Shown here: in pieces, positions 1-7,622 of the stretch
Layout: every line of letters starts with the position of its first letter
Numbering within the stretch: position 1 is the stretch's first letter
Source of the DNA: Roseiarcus sp050015575
Lineage (GTDB): Bacteria > Pseudomonadota > Alphaproteobacteria > Rhizobiales > Beijerinckiaceae
Length of the DNA stretch: 17,782 nucleotides
Reading direction: 5' to 3'
NCBI GenBank assembly: GCA_050015575.1
Contig: JBEKBD010000059.1
Coordinates: forward strand, 1 to 17,782
The notes under the pieces: model-generated
Told to the model about the DNA's origin: nothing
What the model saw: the letters and a program-made list of their open reading frames with translations, nothing else
The model's database searches: none
Made by a program: the position numbers and the translations under genes

Positions 1-812
1 TTGCGCGCGGCGGCGACAATGATGAAGGCGAGGCCGGCGAGCGCGACGAGGTGGCTCGGGCGCGGCGCCAAGTCGGGATCGATATTGGCGCTCAGGACTT
101 GCCAGAAGTCGATATGGCGCACGATCGCATACCAAGCCGCCTCGACGAGCGCGGTCGCCGGCGGCGCGAGGAGCGCCGACCCGAAAACGACGCCCCAGAT
201 GGGAAGCCCGCGCCTCTGCAACAGCCGCGTCAGCATGAGGATGAAATACAATCCCATCATCAGCACGGGCTGGAATACATCGGCCTTCGATTGCAGATAG
301 AAATGCAGAATCGCCAGCGCCGCGATGACGTAGACGAGCTTGTGCAGGCGGTTCCAGCGCGCCGCGCCGACGCGCTTGATCATCGCGTCGGTGGAGGTCG
401 CGCTCAGCGCCGCGAGGCCGAGCCAAGCGGCGAAGCCGATGGTGAGATAGAAGCGCAGGGCGATCTCGGCCGCGACGTGGGGAAGGTTGAACTTCTGGTC
501 GACCACGTAAAGGCTCAGATGCGCGAAGGCGTAGGCGAACGCCGTCACGCCGACCATGCGCCGGACCGCGATCAGTTTCGGCCATTGCGCATAGCGGCGC
601 AGCGGCGTCACCGCGAGCGAAAGGAGAATGAACCGCACCGCCCAATCGCCGGTGCGATGGATCATCTCGGTGACCGGCTTGGGATCGAGCATCCCCGTCG
701 CCGCTTGGTAGGCGATCCAGCCCGCAGGAGCGAACAGGAGCACGAACACGACAAACTTCAGCGCCGAGAAGCGCCCGTTGCGCTCGTTCCAGGGGGCTTT
801 CAGCCGGGGCAT
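1..812 (-). CDS. msrQ: MsrQ haem-binding membrane subunit of the periplasmic methionine sulfoxide reductase (partial, 3' end off window)
   Basis: Reading the minus strand from the ATG at 812 gives an open frame of 270 residues that runs off the left edge, so the C-terminus is missing. It begins MPRLKAPWNERNGRF and contains several hydrophobic membrane segments of the ferric-reductase-like fold. The MsrQ/YedZ-like landmarks are visible: HRTGDWAVRFILLSLAVTPLRR, a RRMVG..AFAYAFAHLSLY segment, and the LHKLVYVIAALAILHFYL helix whose histidines are the expected haem ligands. In the known system MsrQ takes electrons from the respiratory chain or flavin reductase and passes them to the molybdenum subunit MsrP, which repairs oxidised methionines in the periplasm. 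By conserved gene order MsrP might lie nearby, but it is not in this window. At more than 270 residues it is longer than the roughly 210-residue E. coli protein; the extra C-terminal part follows the last His helix. Identity is well supported; completeness cannot be judged. Confidence 0.88.
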   Translation of the reverse strand, partial: MPRLKAPWNERNGRFSALKFVVFVLLFAPAGWIAYQAATGMLDPKPVTEMIHRTGDWAVRFILLSLAVTPLRRYAQWPKLIAVRRMVGVTAFAYAFAHLSLYVVDQKFNLPHVAAEIALRFYLTIGFAAWLGLAALSATSTDAMIKRVGAARWNRLHKLVYVIAALAILHFYLQSKADVFQPVLMMGLYFILMLTRLLQRRGLPIWGVVFGSALLAPPATALVEAAWYAIVRHIDFWQVLSANIDPDLAPRPSHLVALAGLAFIIVAAAR

Positions 813-899
813 CGCATGAACCTATCCTTCGACGACGGCTTTGCAAGCCGTCTCCGACGTATACGGGCCGAGGGGGCCGATTGTTTCACGCCAGTGGGC

Positions 900-924
900 A
901 AAAACCGCGCCGCCCCTTGCGGTT
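900..924 (-). terminator. Probable rho-independent terminator of the ferredoxin/reductase operon
   Basis: On the minus strand, eight bases after the reductase stop codon, AACCGC (919-924) can pair with GCGGTT (903-908) across a 10-base loop. The stem runs straight into a short T tract (complement of the A run at 900-904). Position and shape fit an intrinsic terminator. The stem is only 6 bp and the T run is five, so efficiency is uncertain. Confidence 0.5.
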
Positions 925-931
925 CTGCCGC

Positions 932-1969
932 TCAGCTCACCCCCAGCTTGCGCTGCAGGTTGGTCGACGAGGTGGTGTACTGGAACAGCAGCTTCTTGTC
1001 GGGATAGACGTAGCGGTGGGCCTTCTGCGCGGCGAGCGCGGCTTCGTGGAAGCCCGACAGGATCAGCTTCAATTTGCCGGGATAGGTGATGATGTCGCCG
1101 ACGGCGAAGATGCCGGGCACGTTGGTTTCGAATTTCTCGGTGTCGACGGGGACGAGGTTCTCGTGCAGATTGAGGCCCCAGTCGGCGACCGGTCCGAGCT
1201 TCATCGTCAGGCCGTAGAACGCCAGCAGATCGTCGCATTCGACGTCGAACGGCGCCGAATCCGCGCCGCGCAGCGTCACCGCGCTCAATTGGCCGTCGGC
1301 GCCCTTGAGGCCTGCGAGCTGGGCGATCGCCAGATCCATCTTCTTTTCCGCCACCAGAGCGCGCATCGCGTTGACCGAATGCGGCGCGGCGCGGAATTCG
1401 TCGCGGCGGTGGACGAGCGTGATCCGGCTGGCGACCGGATGGAGGTTGAGGACCCAGTCGAGGGCCGAATCCCCGCCGCCGGCGATCATCACCCGACGGC
1501 CGCGGAAGTGATCCATCTTGCGCACGGAATAGAAGACGCTCTTACCCTCGTAGACCTCGACGCCCGGCGTCGGCGGACGCTTGGGCTGGAACGACCCGCC
1601 GCCGGCGGCGATCACCACCACCTTGGCCTCGAGGGCCGCGCCCGCGTCGGTGACGACGCGGAACAGGGGCCGCTCCGGCGTACCCAACACTTCGAGCCGC
1701 TCGACCATTTCGCCCAAATGGAAGGTCGGCTGAAAAGGATGGATCTGCTTGCTCAACGCGTCGACCAGCGCCTGGCCGGTGATCACGGGATAGCCGGGAA
1801 TGTCGTAGATCGGCTTCTCCGGATAGAGCTCGGCGCATTGGCCGCCGATCATGGGGAGAATATCGACGAGGTGGGCCTTGATGTCGAGCAGGCCCAGCTC
1901 GAACACCGCGAACAGCCCGATCGGCCCGGCGCCGACGATGATCGCGTCGGTCTTGACGACTTCGCTCAT
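932..1969 (-). CDS. Ferredoxin--NADP(+) reductase, thioredoxin-reductase-like (type 2)
   Basis: This 345-residue flavoprotein transfers electrons between NADPH and a small iron-sulfur protein, most plausibly the ferredoxin encoded immediately upstream. It has an N-terminal FAD-binding motif GAGPIG (about residues 13-18), a second dinucleotide motif AGGGDSA (163-169), HRRDEFRA (187-194) suited to the 2'-phosphate of NADPH, and the FAD-contacting GIFAVGDI (286-293). The CxxC redox pair of true thioredoxin reductases is absent. The C-terminal extension ending LLFQYTTSSTNLQRKL is typical of the TrxR-like FNR family (Bacillus YumC, Rhodopseudomonas FNR). The ATG at 1969 was chosen because it lies 5 bp after the ferredoxin stop and is preceded by AGGGGTGA, a Shine-Dalgarno-like sequence embedded in the end of the ferredoxin gene. 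The frame stays open further upstream, but only in overlap with the ferredoxin gene. Family assignment is secure; electron-flow direction is inferred. Confidence 0.9.
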   Translation of the reverse strand: MSEVVKTDAIIVGAGPIGLFAVFELGLLDIKAHLVDILPMIGGQCAELYPEKPIYDIPGYPVITGQALVDALSKQIHPFQPTFHLGEMVERLEVLGTPERPLFRVVTDAGAALEAKVVVIAAGGGSFQPKRPPTPGVEVYEGKSVFYSVRKMDHFRGRRVMIAGGGDSALDWVLNLHPVASRITLVHRRDEFRAAPHSVNAMRALVAEKKMDLAIAQLAGLKGADGQLSAVTLRGADSAPFDVECDDLLAFYGLTMKLGPVADWGLNLHENLVPVDTEKFETNVPGIFAVGDIITYPGKLKLILSGFHEAALAAQKAHRYVYPDKKLLFQYTTSSTNLQRKLGVS

Positions 1970-1974
1970 GGGCG

Positions 1975-2295
1975 TCACCCCTGCCTGGCGGGGGTCGTCA
2001 CGATGAGGCCGTCGAGCGCCTCGGTGACCTTGATCTGGCAGGAGAGCCGCGAATTCGGCCGGACTTCGGCGGCGAAATCGAGCATATCCTCTTCCATCTG
2101 CGAAGGCTTGCCGACAGCCTCGGTCCATTCCGGCGCGACGTAGACATGGCAGGTCGCGCAGGCGCAAGCGCCGCCGCACTCGGCTTCGATGCCGGGAACG
2201 CTGTTGCGCAGCGCCGTCTCCATCACCGTCGAGCCTACCTCGGCCTCCACCGTGCTCGACGCGCCGGACGCGTCGACGAATGTCACTTTTGTCAT
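1975..2295 (-). CDS. [2Fe-2S] ferredoxin, adrenodoxin type
   Basis: A 106-residue small electron carrier. The cluster ligands are visible as C40-x5-C46-x2-C49 within AECGGACACATCHVYV, and the fourth at C86 in SRLSCQI. This spacing is that of adrenodoxin/putidaredoxin-type vertebrate-like ferredoxins rather than plant-type. An extra cysteine, C44, sits inside the first loop. The ATG at 2295 starts the conserved beta strand MTKVTFVDASG directly; the frame continues 29 codons further upstream, but that part is arginine-rich and does not resemble the family. A GAGGAA sequence about 13 bases before the ATG may be the ribosome binding site. It is the first gene of a two-gene operon with the NADPH-dependent reductase, making a complete NADPH to ferredoxin electron chain. 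The terminal acceptor (for example a cytochrome P450, an oxygenase or Fe-S assembly) is not encoded in this window. Confidence 0.92.
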   Translation of the reverse strand: MTKVTFVDASGASSTVEAEVGSTVMETALRNSVPGIEAECGGACACATCHVYVAPEWTEAVGKPSQMEEDMLDFAAEVRPNSRLSCQIKVTEALDGLIVTTPARQG

Positions 2296-2445
2296 CGGGC
2301 GAGCTTTTTCCTCATCTCTGGCGAACGGGATCGGGGCGCGGCGTCGTCTCCGCGCGCGCCTACATAAAGCGCGCCGTCGCACAACGGAAGCGCGTTTTCG
2401 CGGTCCGCTTCGTCGGCGGCGGCGCCGAAGAGCCGCGGCGCGCGG

Positions 2446-2847
2446 TCAGCGGCGCAGCTTGGCGATCGCCGTTCGGACCTCGCTGATCGCCCCCGCGAGC
2501 GCGGCGAGCGCCGCGTCGATCTCGCCGCTTTCGGCGTTCGGGCGTTCGAGCGAGGCCTCGAGCGCCTGCGCGGCGCGCGCGACCTGGCCCGCGCCGACGG
2601 CGAGCGCGGACCCGCGCAACTGATGCGCGGCTTCGGCGCGCTGGCGCGGCGGGGCGTCCTCGGCCGACGCTTGCGCGATCAGGCTCGTCGATTGGCGGTC
2701 GAAAAGATCGAGCAGCTCGCCCGCCAACGCCCCGTCATGGTCGGTCTGGCGGGCCAAATGGGCGAGGTCGATCGCCGGTTCGCCGGACGACCCGGCAAGG
2801 CCCGGGCCAGTGGAGTTTTCGCCCGGCGGCGCGCGGGTTGACGACAT
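2446..2847 (-). CDS. Small histidine phosphotransfer (Hpt) domain protein
   Basis: A 133-residue protein that is essentially a single Hpt domain after a flexible, Gly/Pro/Ser-rich N-terminus of about 25 residues. The core AEAAHQLRGSALAVGAGQVA carries the phospho-accepting histidine H75 in the family motif H-x-L-(R/K)-G-S, followed by the alanine-rich second helix. Such stand-alone proteins relay phosphate between a hybrid histidine kinase and a response regulator in the cytoplasm; the closest functional idea in alphaproteobacteria is ChpT/Hpt-type relays, but no kinase or receiver gene is adjacent. The gene is transcribed divergently from the large coiled-coil gene, with 287 bp between the start codons. 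The ATG at 2847 was chosen over an upstream GTG at 2898 because it has a strong purine-rich ribosome binding site. The partner and pathway are unknown. Confidence 0.82.
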   Translation of the reverse strand: MSSTRAPPGENSTGPGLAGSSGEPAIDLAHLARQTDHDGALAGELLDLFDRQSTSLIAQASAEDAPPRQRAEAAHQLRGSALAVGAGQVARAAQALEASLERPNAESGEIDAALAALAGAISEVRTAIAKLRR

Positions 2848-2849
2848 CA

Positions 2850-2858
2850 CCCTCTCCC
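2850..2858 (-). promoter_or_regulatory. Ribosome binding site deciding the Hpt start
   Basis: On the minus strand GGGAGAGGG lies two bases before the ATG at 2847, with its GGGAG part about six bases away. The alternative GTG at 2898 has no comparable purine run, so the shorter protein is favoured. Confidence 0.6.
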
Positions 2859-2956
2859 GATGCTCGGAAGTGACTGAATTTTCAATCAAATTCTCCACGA
2901 ATCGCGATCGGCCGCCCGCCCCGATCGAGCGAGTTCGAAATATGGTGAGTCAAGCG

Positions 2957-2971
2957 TTAACGACGTTTGAA
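2957..2971 (+). promoter_or_regulatory. Candidate CtrA box upstream of the growth-pole-ring-like gene
   Basis: TTAAC begins at 2957 and is followed, with the seven-base spacing of the alphaproteobacterial CtrA consensus (TTAA-N7-TTAA), by TGAA at 2968-2971. This is one mismatch from consensus. It lies in the divergent intergenic region about 160 bp before the plus-strand start. A second TTAAC occurs near 3030 without a matching half site. Chance occurrence is possible, although TTAA is rare in DNA of this GC content. Confidence 0.3.
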
Positions 2972-3134
2972 AGATGCGAATCCACAGATGTTTCAATCTC
3001 GCGTCGCGACCTGTAATGTGCGGGGAGGGTTAACGTTCCCGTGCGCCGCGACGCGAGGCCAAAAGCGGCGTGCGCGCAAGGGGCGCTTGCGACCGGCTGA
3101 GGCCTGTCGCGACCGAGCGAACGAGGCGGACGCA

Positions 3135-6100
3135 ATGGCGCAGAAGCAAACGACCCATGACGCGGTTTCCGCGGCGATGTCGGCTATCGAGGAGGCTTTG
3201 AGCCTGTCCGGCGACGAGATCCCTGTCGGCGCGGCCGCGCCGACGGCCTCCGGTCCCGACGCCGGCTCCGCCGCCGACTCCGACCTCGGCAATCCCTCGC
3301 CCGCCGTCCCGCCGGCGTCGGCCGCGCCCGCGAAGACGCTGTCGGCGCAAGACCCCGGCGAGCCGCCGCCGATCCTCCTTCGCCAGCCGCCGCAACGCGG
3401 CGAGAGCGAACGCGTTCTCGGCGCCGGGACGCCACCGGCTAATGACGATCGGGCCGCGATCGGCCCGATCGTTCAGGCCTTGCAATCGCGTCCGAGCCGG
3501 GCGCCGTTCGTGGCGGCCGCCGTCGCGGCGCTCGTCTGGCTGGCGCTCTGCGCCGCTTACGTGGTTTTGCGCTTGCCCCCGACCGAATTGAGCCTGGCCG
3601 CGGCGCACGACGCTTTGCTCCGGCCGGAAACGGTCTTGCTCGCCTTGGCGGCGCTCGGACCGACGATCCTTCTTTTCGGCTTCGCGACGTTGGCGCGCCG
3701 GATGCAGGAACTCCGCCTTTCCGCGGGTTCGATCACCCGGGTCGCGTTGCGGCTGGCGGAGCCCGAGACCGTGGCGGGCGAGCAAGTCGCCACGCTTTCC
3801 CAGGCGATACGCCGGGAAGTCGCCTCGATGGGCGACGGCGTCGAACGGGCCCTGGCCCGCGCCGCCGAGTTGGAGACCCGGGTCCGCTCCGAGGTCTCCA
3901 CGCTCGAGAACGCCTATTCCGACAGCGAACGCCGCATTCGCTCGCTGATCGCCGAGATGGCCGATCAGCGCCAGGCGTTGGACCGCACGGGCGCCGCGTG
4001 GTCGGAGAATTTCGAGGCGCGCAACGCGCAATTGCGCGGCTTCGTCGACGAGACCGCGAGCACGTTGAGCAGCCAGATCGAAGAAACCGCGCGCCAAGCG
4101 GTCGCCGCGATCTCCGACCAGGGCGCAGCGACCCAGGATCGCCTTCGCGAGGCTGCGCAAGCGTCTCTGGCGAGATGGAGCGAGCAAGCCGCGCAGGCCA
4201 GCGAAAAATTCGCCTCCGTCGCCGGCGAAGCCGTCGCCTCGATCACGGTCAGCGGCGAAACCTTGCACGACGCGCTGGCGTCGAGAATCTCCGCGTTGGA
4301 AGAAACGCTCGGCGCGCGCGGCGGCGCCCTGGTCGCCGAGTTGACCGCCCAGACCGGGAGCTTGGACAAGCAACTGAATTCTCTGGCGGGCTTGGTGGGA
4401 GACGGCGGCGACAGCGTCGTCCAACGAATCAGCGGCCACGCCACGCGCCTCGGCGACAGCCTCAAAGCTCAGGTCGAAGCGATCGACGCGATGATGTCCA
4501 GTCGTCAGGCTGAACTCGTCGACCGCTTGACGGATCACCACGCGCGCTTCGAACAGGCCTCGAACGCTCGCCTGGCGGAATTCGACAGCGCGTCCGTCGC
4601 CCATCAGACCGTCGTCGAACTCGCGCTGGCGACGCAGGCCAGCGCCATCAACGACGCCGTGCGGGACGGAATGGCGCACTTTGAATCGACCTTCGCCCAA
4701 CACAGCGGCGAACTGATCTCGCGCATCAACGCAGAGACCAAATCGCTGACGACGCAGATCGACAAGAAAGTGTCGACGATCGACGAAGCGATCGCCGCGC
4801 GGGTCAAGGCGCTGAACGAAACCCTGGCCAAGAACACGACCGAAATCACGCGAGGGATAGGCGGCAGTGTCGATCGCTTCCGCGACCAGGTCATTTCGCC
4901 CTTGCAAGCGCTTTCGACCCAAATCGACGACGCGATCAGCGCTCATGGCGCCACCCTCAACGAGTCGATCGCCGGCGCCGCGGACCGACTCGGCGCCGGC
5001 GTTGCCGCCCAGCGCGACGAGATCGCCGCGACCCTCGCGGCCGCGATCGACAACCTCGACGCGGCCTTGGCGGGGCGCGGCGACGAAATCGCCGGCGGTC
5101 TCGCTGCGCGGATCGAGGAGTTGCGCGCGCTCATGACCGGCCCGGAGGCGGTCGAGTTCCTCACTCAACTCAGCCAGCGGGGAGAGCAAGTCTCGAGCGA
5201 AATCACCGGCGTCAGCGAGCGTGCGGCGCAGACGTTCGAGTATCAGACGTCGGGGCTCATCGCCTTGATGAAGCGCCGCAGCGAGGATTTGATCGCCACC
5301 ATCGGCGCCAGCGCCGCCGACTCCGTGCAGTCGCTCGGCGCGTGGACCGGCCAGCTCAGGGCCGAGATCGAGCAATCCGGCGCGGCGCTCCGCGAAGCGG
5401 TCGAGGGCAACGCCGGCGAGTCGGTGACGGCGTTGACCACGGTCAGCGATCGTCTGCGTGACGAGTTGAGCCAGGTTCTCGACCGTCTCGGCGAGGCCAG
5501 CCAGGCGCTGGATCGGGTGGTGGGCGGCGCGACCGACAGTCTCGGCGCGATCCAGGGCGACTTCAGCGAGAAGATCGACGAATTGCAGCGCGCCCTCGGC
5601 GCGACGGCGGAGCAAGTCTCGGAAATCGACCGGATGTCGTCGACGGCGCACACCATGTCCGGTTCGCTCATCGAGCATATGGCGGCGTACGCCAACGCGC
5701 TCACCGAGGTCTCGCGCGATTTCGCCGCCAAGCAGGAGACGGCCAACCAGGCGTTCGAACGCCGTCATGCGAGCCTGCAGAATTTGTTCGCCGAGATCGA
5801 CGCCAAGAGCCTGGATTTCGACACCGCGGCGAGCCGCTTCGCCGCGTCGTTCGAGGAGAGTTTCAACCGGGCGCAGGCGCGCGCCCAGGAGATCAGCGCC
5901 TCGCTGGCGCTGGCGACCAAGGGCACGGCCTCCTCGGTCATCAGCCAGTTCGAGATGATCCGCGAAACGGCGAGCAAGGAGCGGGAAACCACCGAGCAGG
6001 CGCTGCAGGCGGCTTACGAGCAGGCGAACGCTCAACTCTCCGAGGTCATGCACGACACCGCCGACCGATTTCGCCAGGCGGTCGCCGAGGTCAAGCAGAT

Positions 6101-6914
6101 GGCTGGCGACGTGCAACGCCATCTCGACGCGACGCGCCAGGAATTGCGCCGCGGCGTCTTCGAATTGCCCGAGGAGACCAACGAGGCGGCGACCGCGATG
6201 CGTCGCGTCGTTTCGGACCAGATCAAAGCGCTCAGGGAATTGACCGCGGTCGTCACGGCTTCCGGCGCCGACTTCGACGTCGCCGAGCCGGCTCCGGCGA
6301 CGGCTCCGGCGCGCTTCGAGGCGGCGCGCAACGATGCGGCGCCGCGCAATGCCGATTCTGCGCGCGACGACGGGCGAGCCCTCGTCGCCGCGTCGATGGC
6401 GGCCGAGTCGGCGCGAACCGGCGCCAAGTCCCAGCGCCCGCGCGCCGCGCAAGCGCCCGCGAGCGCGCCGCCTCCCTTGCCCGCAAGCGCCGAACGCGGC
6501 CAATCCGGCTGGTTGTCGAACCTTCTGGCCGCCGCCTCGCGCGACGAAGCGCGGACGGCGCCAAGCCGCGCCGGCGCCGACCCGCTCGAAGGCATTTCCC
6601 TGGACATCGCCAAATTCGTCGACGCCGAGGCGGCCGCCGAAATGTGGGACCGCTGGCGCGGCGGCGACACCACCGCGGTGAGCCGCCGCCTCTATACGGC
6701 GCAGGGCCAGCAGACCTTCGACGAGGTTCGCCGCCGGTTCCGCAACGATCCGCAGTTCCAGGTTTCGGTCACCCGCTACACGCAGGAATTCGAGCGTCTT
6801 CTGGCCAAGATCGGCCAGAGCGACCGAGACGGCGCGCAATCGCGCGCCACCCTTCTCTCGGACGCGGGCAAGGTCTACACCATGCTGGCGCACGCGTCGG
6901 GTCGGCTGGGGTGA
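3135..6914 (+). CDS. Giant membrane-anchored coiled-coil protein, growth pole ring (GPR/RgsE)-like
   Basis: A 1259-residue protein with four visible zones. Residues 1-120 are a Pro/Ala/Asp-rich cytoplasmic tail. Two hydrophobic helices follow (about 124-146, FVAAAVAALVWLALCAAYVV, and 165-187, ETVLLALAALGPTILLFGFA). Then comes a very long region to about 1040 of amphipathic helical repeats rich in Ala, Glu, Gln and Ser with almost no proline, resembling apolipoprotein A/E-like coiled coil. After a low-complexity linker (about 1050-1150) comes a compact C-terminal domain (about 1150-1259) containing SRRLYTAQGQQTFDEVRRRF and SDAGKVYTMLAHASGRL. This architecture and tail match, as I recall them, the growth pole ring protein of Agrobacterium and RgsE of Sinorhizobium, which organise unipolar cell-wall growth; those are about 2100 residues, so this is a short version. 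The ATG at 3135 was chosen because GAGGCGGA precedes it and the 56 codons upstream look non-coding. It is divergent from the Hpt gene and convergent with the lipoprotein gene. Architecture is certain; the GPR assignment is moderately confident. Confidence 0.72.
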   Translation: MAQKQTTHDAVSAAMSAIEEALSLSGDEIPVGAAAPTASGPDAGSAADSDLGNPSPAVPPASAAPAKTLSAQDPGEPPPILLRQPPQRGESERVLGAGTPPANDDRAAIGPIVQALQSRPSRAPFVAAAVAALVWLALCAAYVVLRLPPTELSLAAAHDALLRPETVLLALAALGPTILLFGFATLARRMQELRLSAGSITRVALRLAEPETVAGEQVATLSQAIRREVASMGDGVERALARAAELETRVRSEVSTLENAYSDSERRIRSLIAEMADQRQALDRTGAAWSENFEARNAQLRGFVDETASTLSSQIEETARQAVAAISDQGAATQDRLREAAQASLARWSEQAAQASEKFASVAGEAVASITVSGETLHDALASRISALEETLGARGGALVAELTAQTGSLDKQLNSLAGLVGDGGDSVVQRISGHATRLGDSLKAQVEAIDAMMSSRQAELVDRLTDHHARFEQASNARLAEFDSASVAHQTVVELALATQASAINDAVRDGMAHFESTFAQHSGELISRINAETKSLTTQIDKKVSTIDEAIAARVKALNETLAKNTTEITRGIGGSVDRFRDQVISPLQALSTQIDDAISAHGATLNESIAGAADRLGAGVAAQRDEIAATLAAAIDNLDAALAGRGDEIAGGLAARIEELRALMTGPEAVEFLTQLSQRGEQVSSEITGVSERAAQTFEYQTSGLIALMKRRSEDLIATIGASAADSVQSLGAWTGQLRAEIEQSGAALREAVEGNAGESVTALTTVSDRLRDELSQVLDRLGEASQALDRVVGGATDSLGAIQGDFSEKIDELQRALGATAEQVSEIDRMSSTAHTMSGSLIEHMAAYANALTEVSRDFAAKQETANQAFERRHASLQNLFAEIDAKSLDFDTAASRFAASFEESFNRAQARAQEISASLALATKGTASSVISQFEMIRETASKERETTEQALQAAYEQANAQLSEVMHDTADRFRQAVAEVKQMAGDVQRHLDATRQELRRGVFELPEETNEAATAMRRVVSDQIKALRELTAVVTASGADFDVAEPAPATAPARFEAARNDAAPRNADSARDDGRALVAASMAAESARTGAKSQRPRAAQAPASAPPPLPASAERGQSGWLSNLLAAASRDEARTAPSRAGADPLEGISLDIAKFVDAEAAAEMWDRWRGGDTTAVSRRLYTAQGQQTFDEVRRRFRNDPQFQVSVTRYTQEFERLLAKIGQSDRDGAQSRATLLSDAGKVYTMLAHASGRLG

Positions 6915-6959
6915 GCTTCGATCGGCGGCGCGGGTTCCCCGTCCGGGAATTGGCGGGCC

Positions 6960-7622
6960 TTATAGGCGCGTCGAGACGAACGCGACGATCCGCCTCATGA
7001 CCGACGAAAGCGCGCCGTCCAGCGCCGCCGAACCCGCCGCGCCGTCGGTCGAGCCGACCGGGGCGTCGGCGGTGAAAATCTCGGCCGCGACCACGCGCCC
7101 GCCGACGGTTGCAACGATCTTGACCGCGAGATCGGCCTCGACCCGCATTTGGGCGGCGTCGAGTTCGAACTTTCGAATTTCGACTTCGAGATCGTAGTCC
7201 GCGCTCGTCGTCGCGCCGCGGCCGCCGACCTTGTGCAGGAGATGGGCGTTCTCGAACGTCTGGGTCAATCGCGATTGAACGAGAAGCGGCAGACGAGCGG
7301 ACCACCGCGCGCCGGCCAGCGTCGCGAGCTGCTCGGGGCCGACGCGAACCAGAATGCGGTCGCTGTCGAGGTCGATCGCGGCGATCGGTTCGCCGACCCG
7401 CAATTGCGCCTGCAGCGGCCGCGCTGAAACGGACTTGGCCGCGTTGAGATCGAAGGTGGCCGGCTCGCCGCCGGCGCAGGACGCGAGCGTCAAGCTCAAC
7501 GCGAGCGCCGCGGCCGTTGGCGCGCCGGCGCCAAACGCGCCGGCCAGCCGGCGGACGCGACGGGCGAGCCCAAACCGACGCCGAGCGGCGGAATCCGGCC
7601 GAGAATGCGGGTCGAACGCCAT
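6960..7622 (-). CDS. PqiC/LinN-like auxiliary lipoprotein of the MCE transporter
   Basis: A 220-residue outer-membrane-type lipoprotein. The N-terminus is long and arginine-rich (RRVRRL), followed by a hydrophobic stretch and the lipobox LASC, putting the lipidated cysteine at residue 49. The mature part resembles the ABC-type transport auxiliary lipoprotein family (COG3218, PqiC/YmbA, LinN), including the segment DSDRILVRVGPEQLATLAGARWSARLP and a C-terminal helix LDGALSSVMRRIVAFVSTRL. These proteins are thought to dock the periplasmic MCE component to the outer membrane. It is the last gene of the operon; its ATG overlaps the mlaD stop by one base (TGATG), implying translational coupling and fixing the start. 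It ends 45 bp from the convergent coiled-coil gene. The family call rests on lipobox, size, motif pattern and operon position. Confidence 0.82.
   Translation of the reverse strand: MAFDPHSRPDSAARRRFGLARRVRRLAGAFGAGAPTAAALALSLTLASCAGGEPATFDLNAAKSVSARPLQAQLRVGEPIAAIDLDSDRILVRVGPEQLATLAGARWSARLPLLVQSRLTQTFENAHLLHKVGGRGATTSADYDLEVEIRKFELDAAQMRVEADLAVKIVATVGGRVVAAEIFTADAPVGSTDGAAGSAALDGALSSVMRRIVAFVSTRL

Noticed and set aside
51..1007. 318-codon plus-strand open frame opposite msrQ
   Set aside because: The minus strand encodes a clear MsrQ with its histidine helices; the plus frame is charged, low-complexity sequence.
2967..3134. Longer N-terminus for the coiled-coil protein from the first open codon at 2967
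   Set aside because: The extra 56 codons are Arg/Cys-rich and overlap the likely promoter region, and the start codon there lacks a ribosome binding site, unlike the ATG at 3135.
3030..6893. 1287-codon open frame on the minus strand antisense to the coiled-coil gene
   Set aside because: It mirrors the sense gene's codon bias in GC-rich DNA, is arginine-rich and low-complexity, and has no recognisable domain. The sense frame has membrane helices, coiled coil and a conserved tail.
6915..6959. TTCCC/GGGAA inverted repeat between the convergent coiled-coil and lipoprotein genes as a bidirectional terminator
   Set aside because: Only a 5-bp stem and no T run on either strand; too weak to call.
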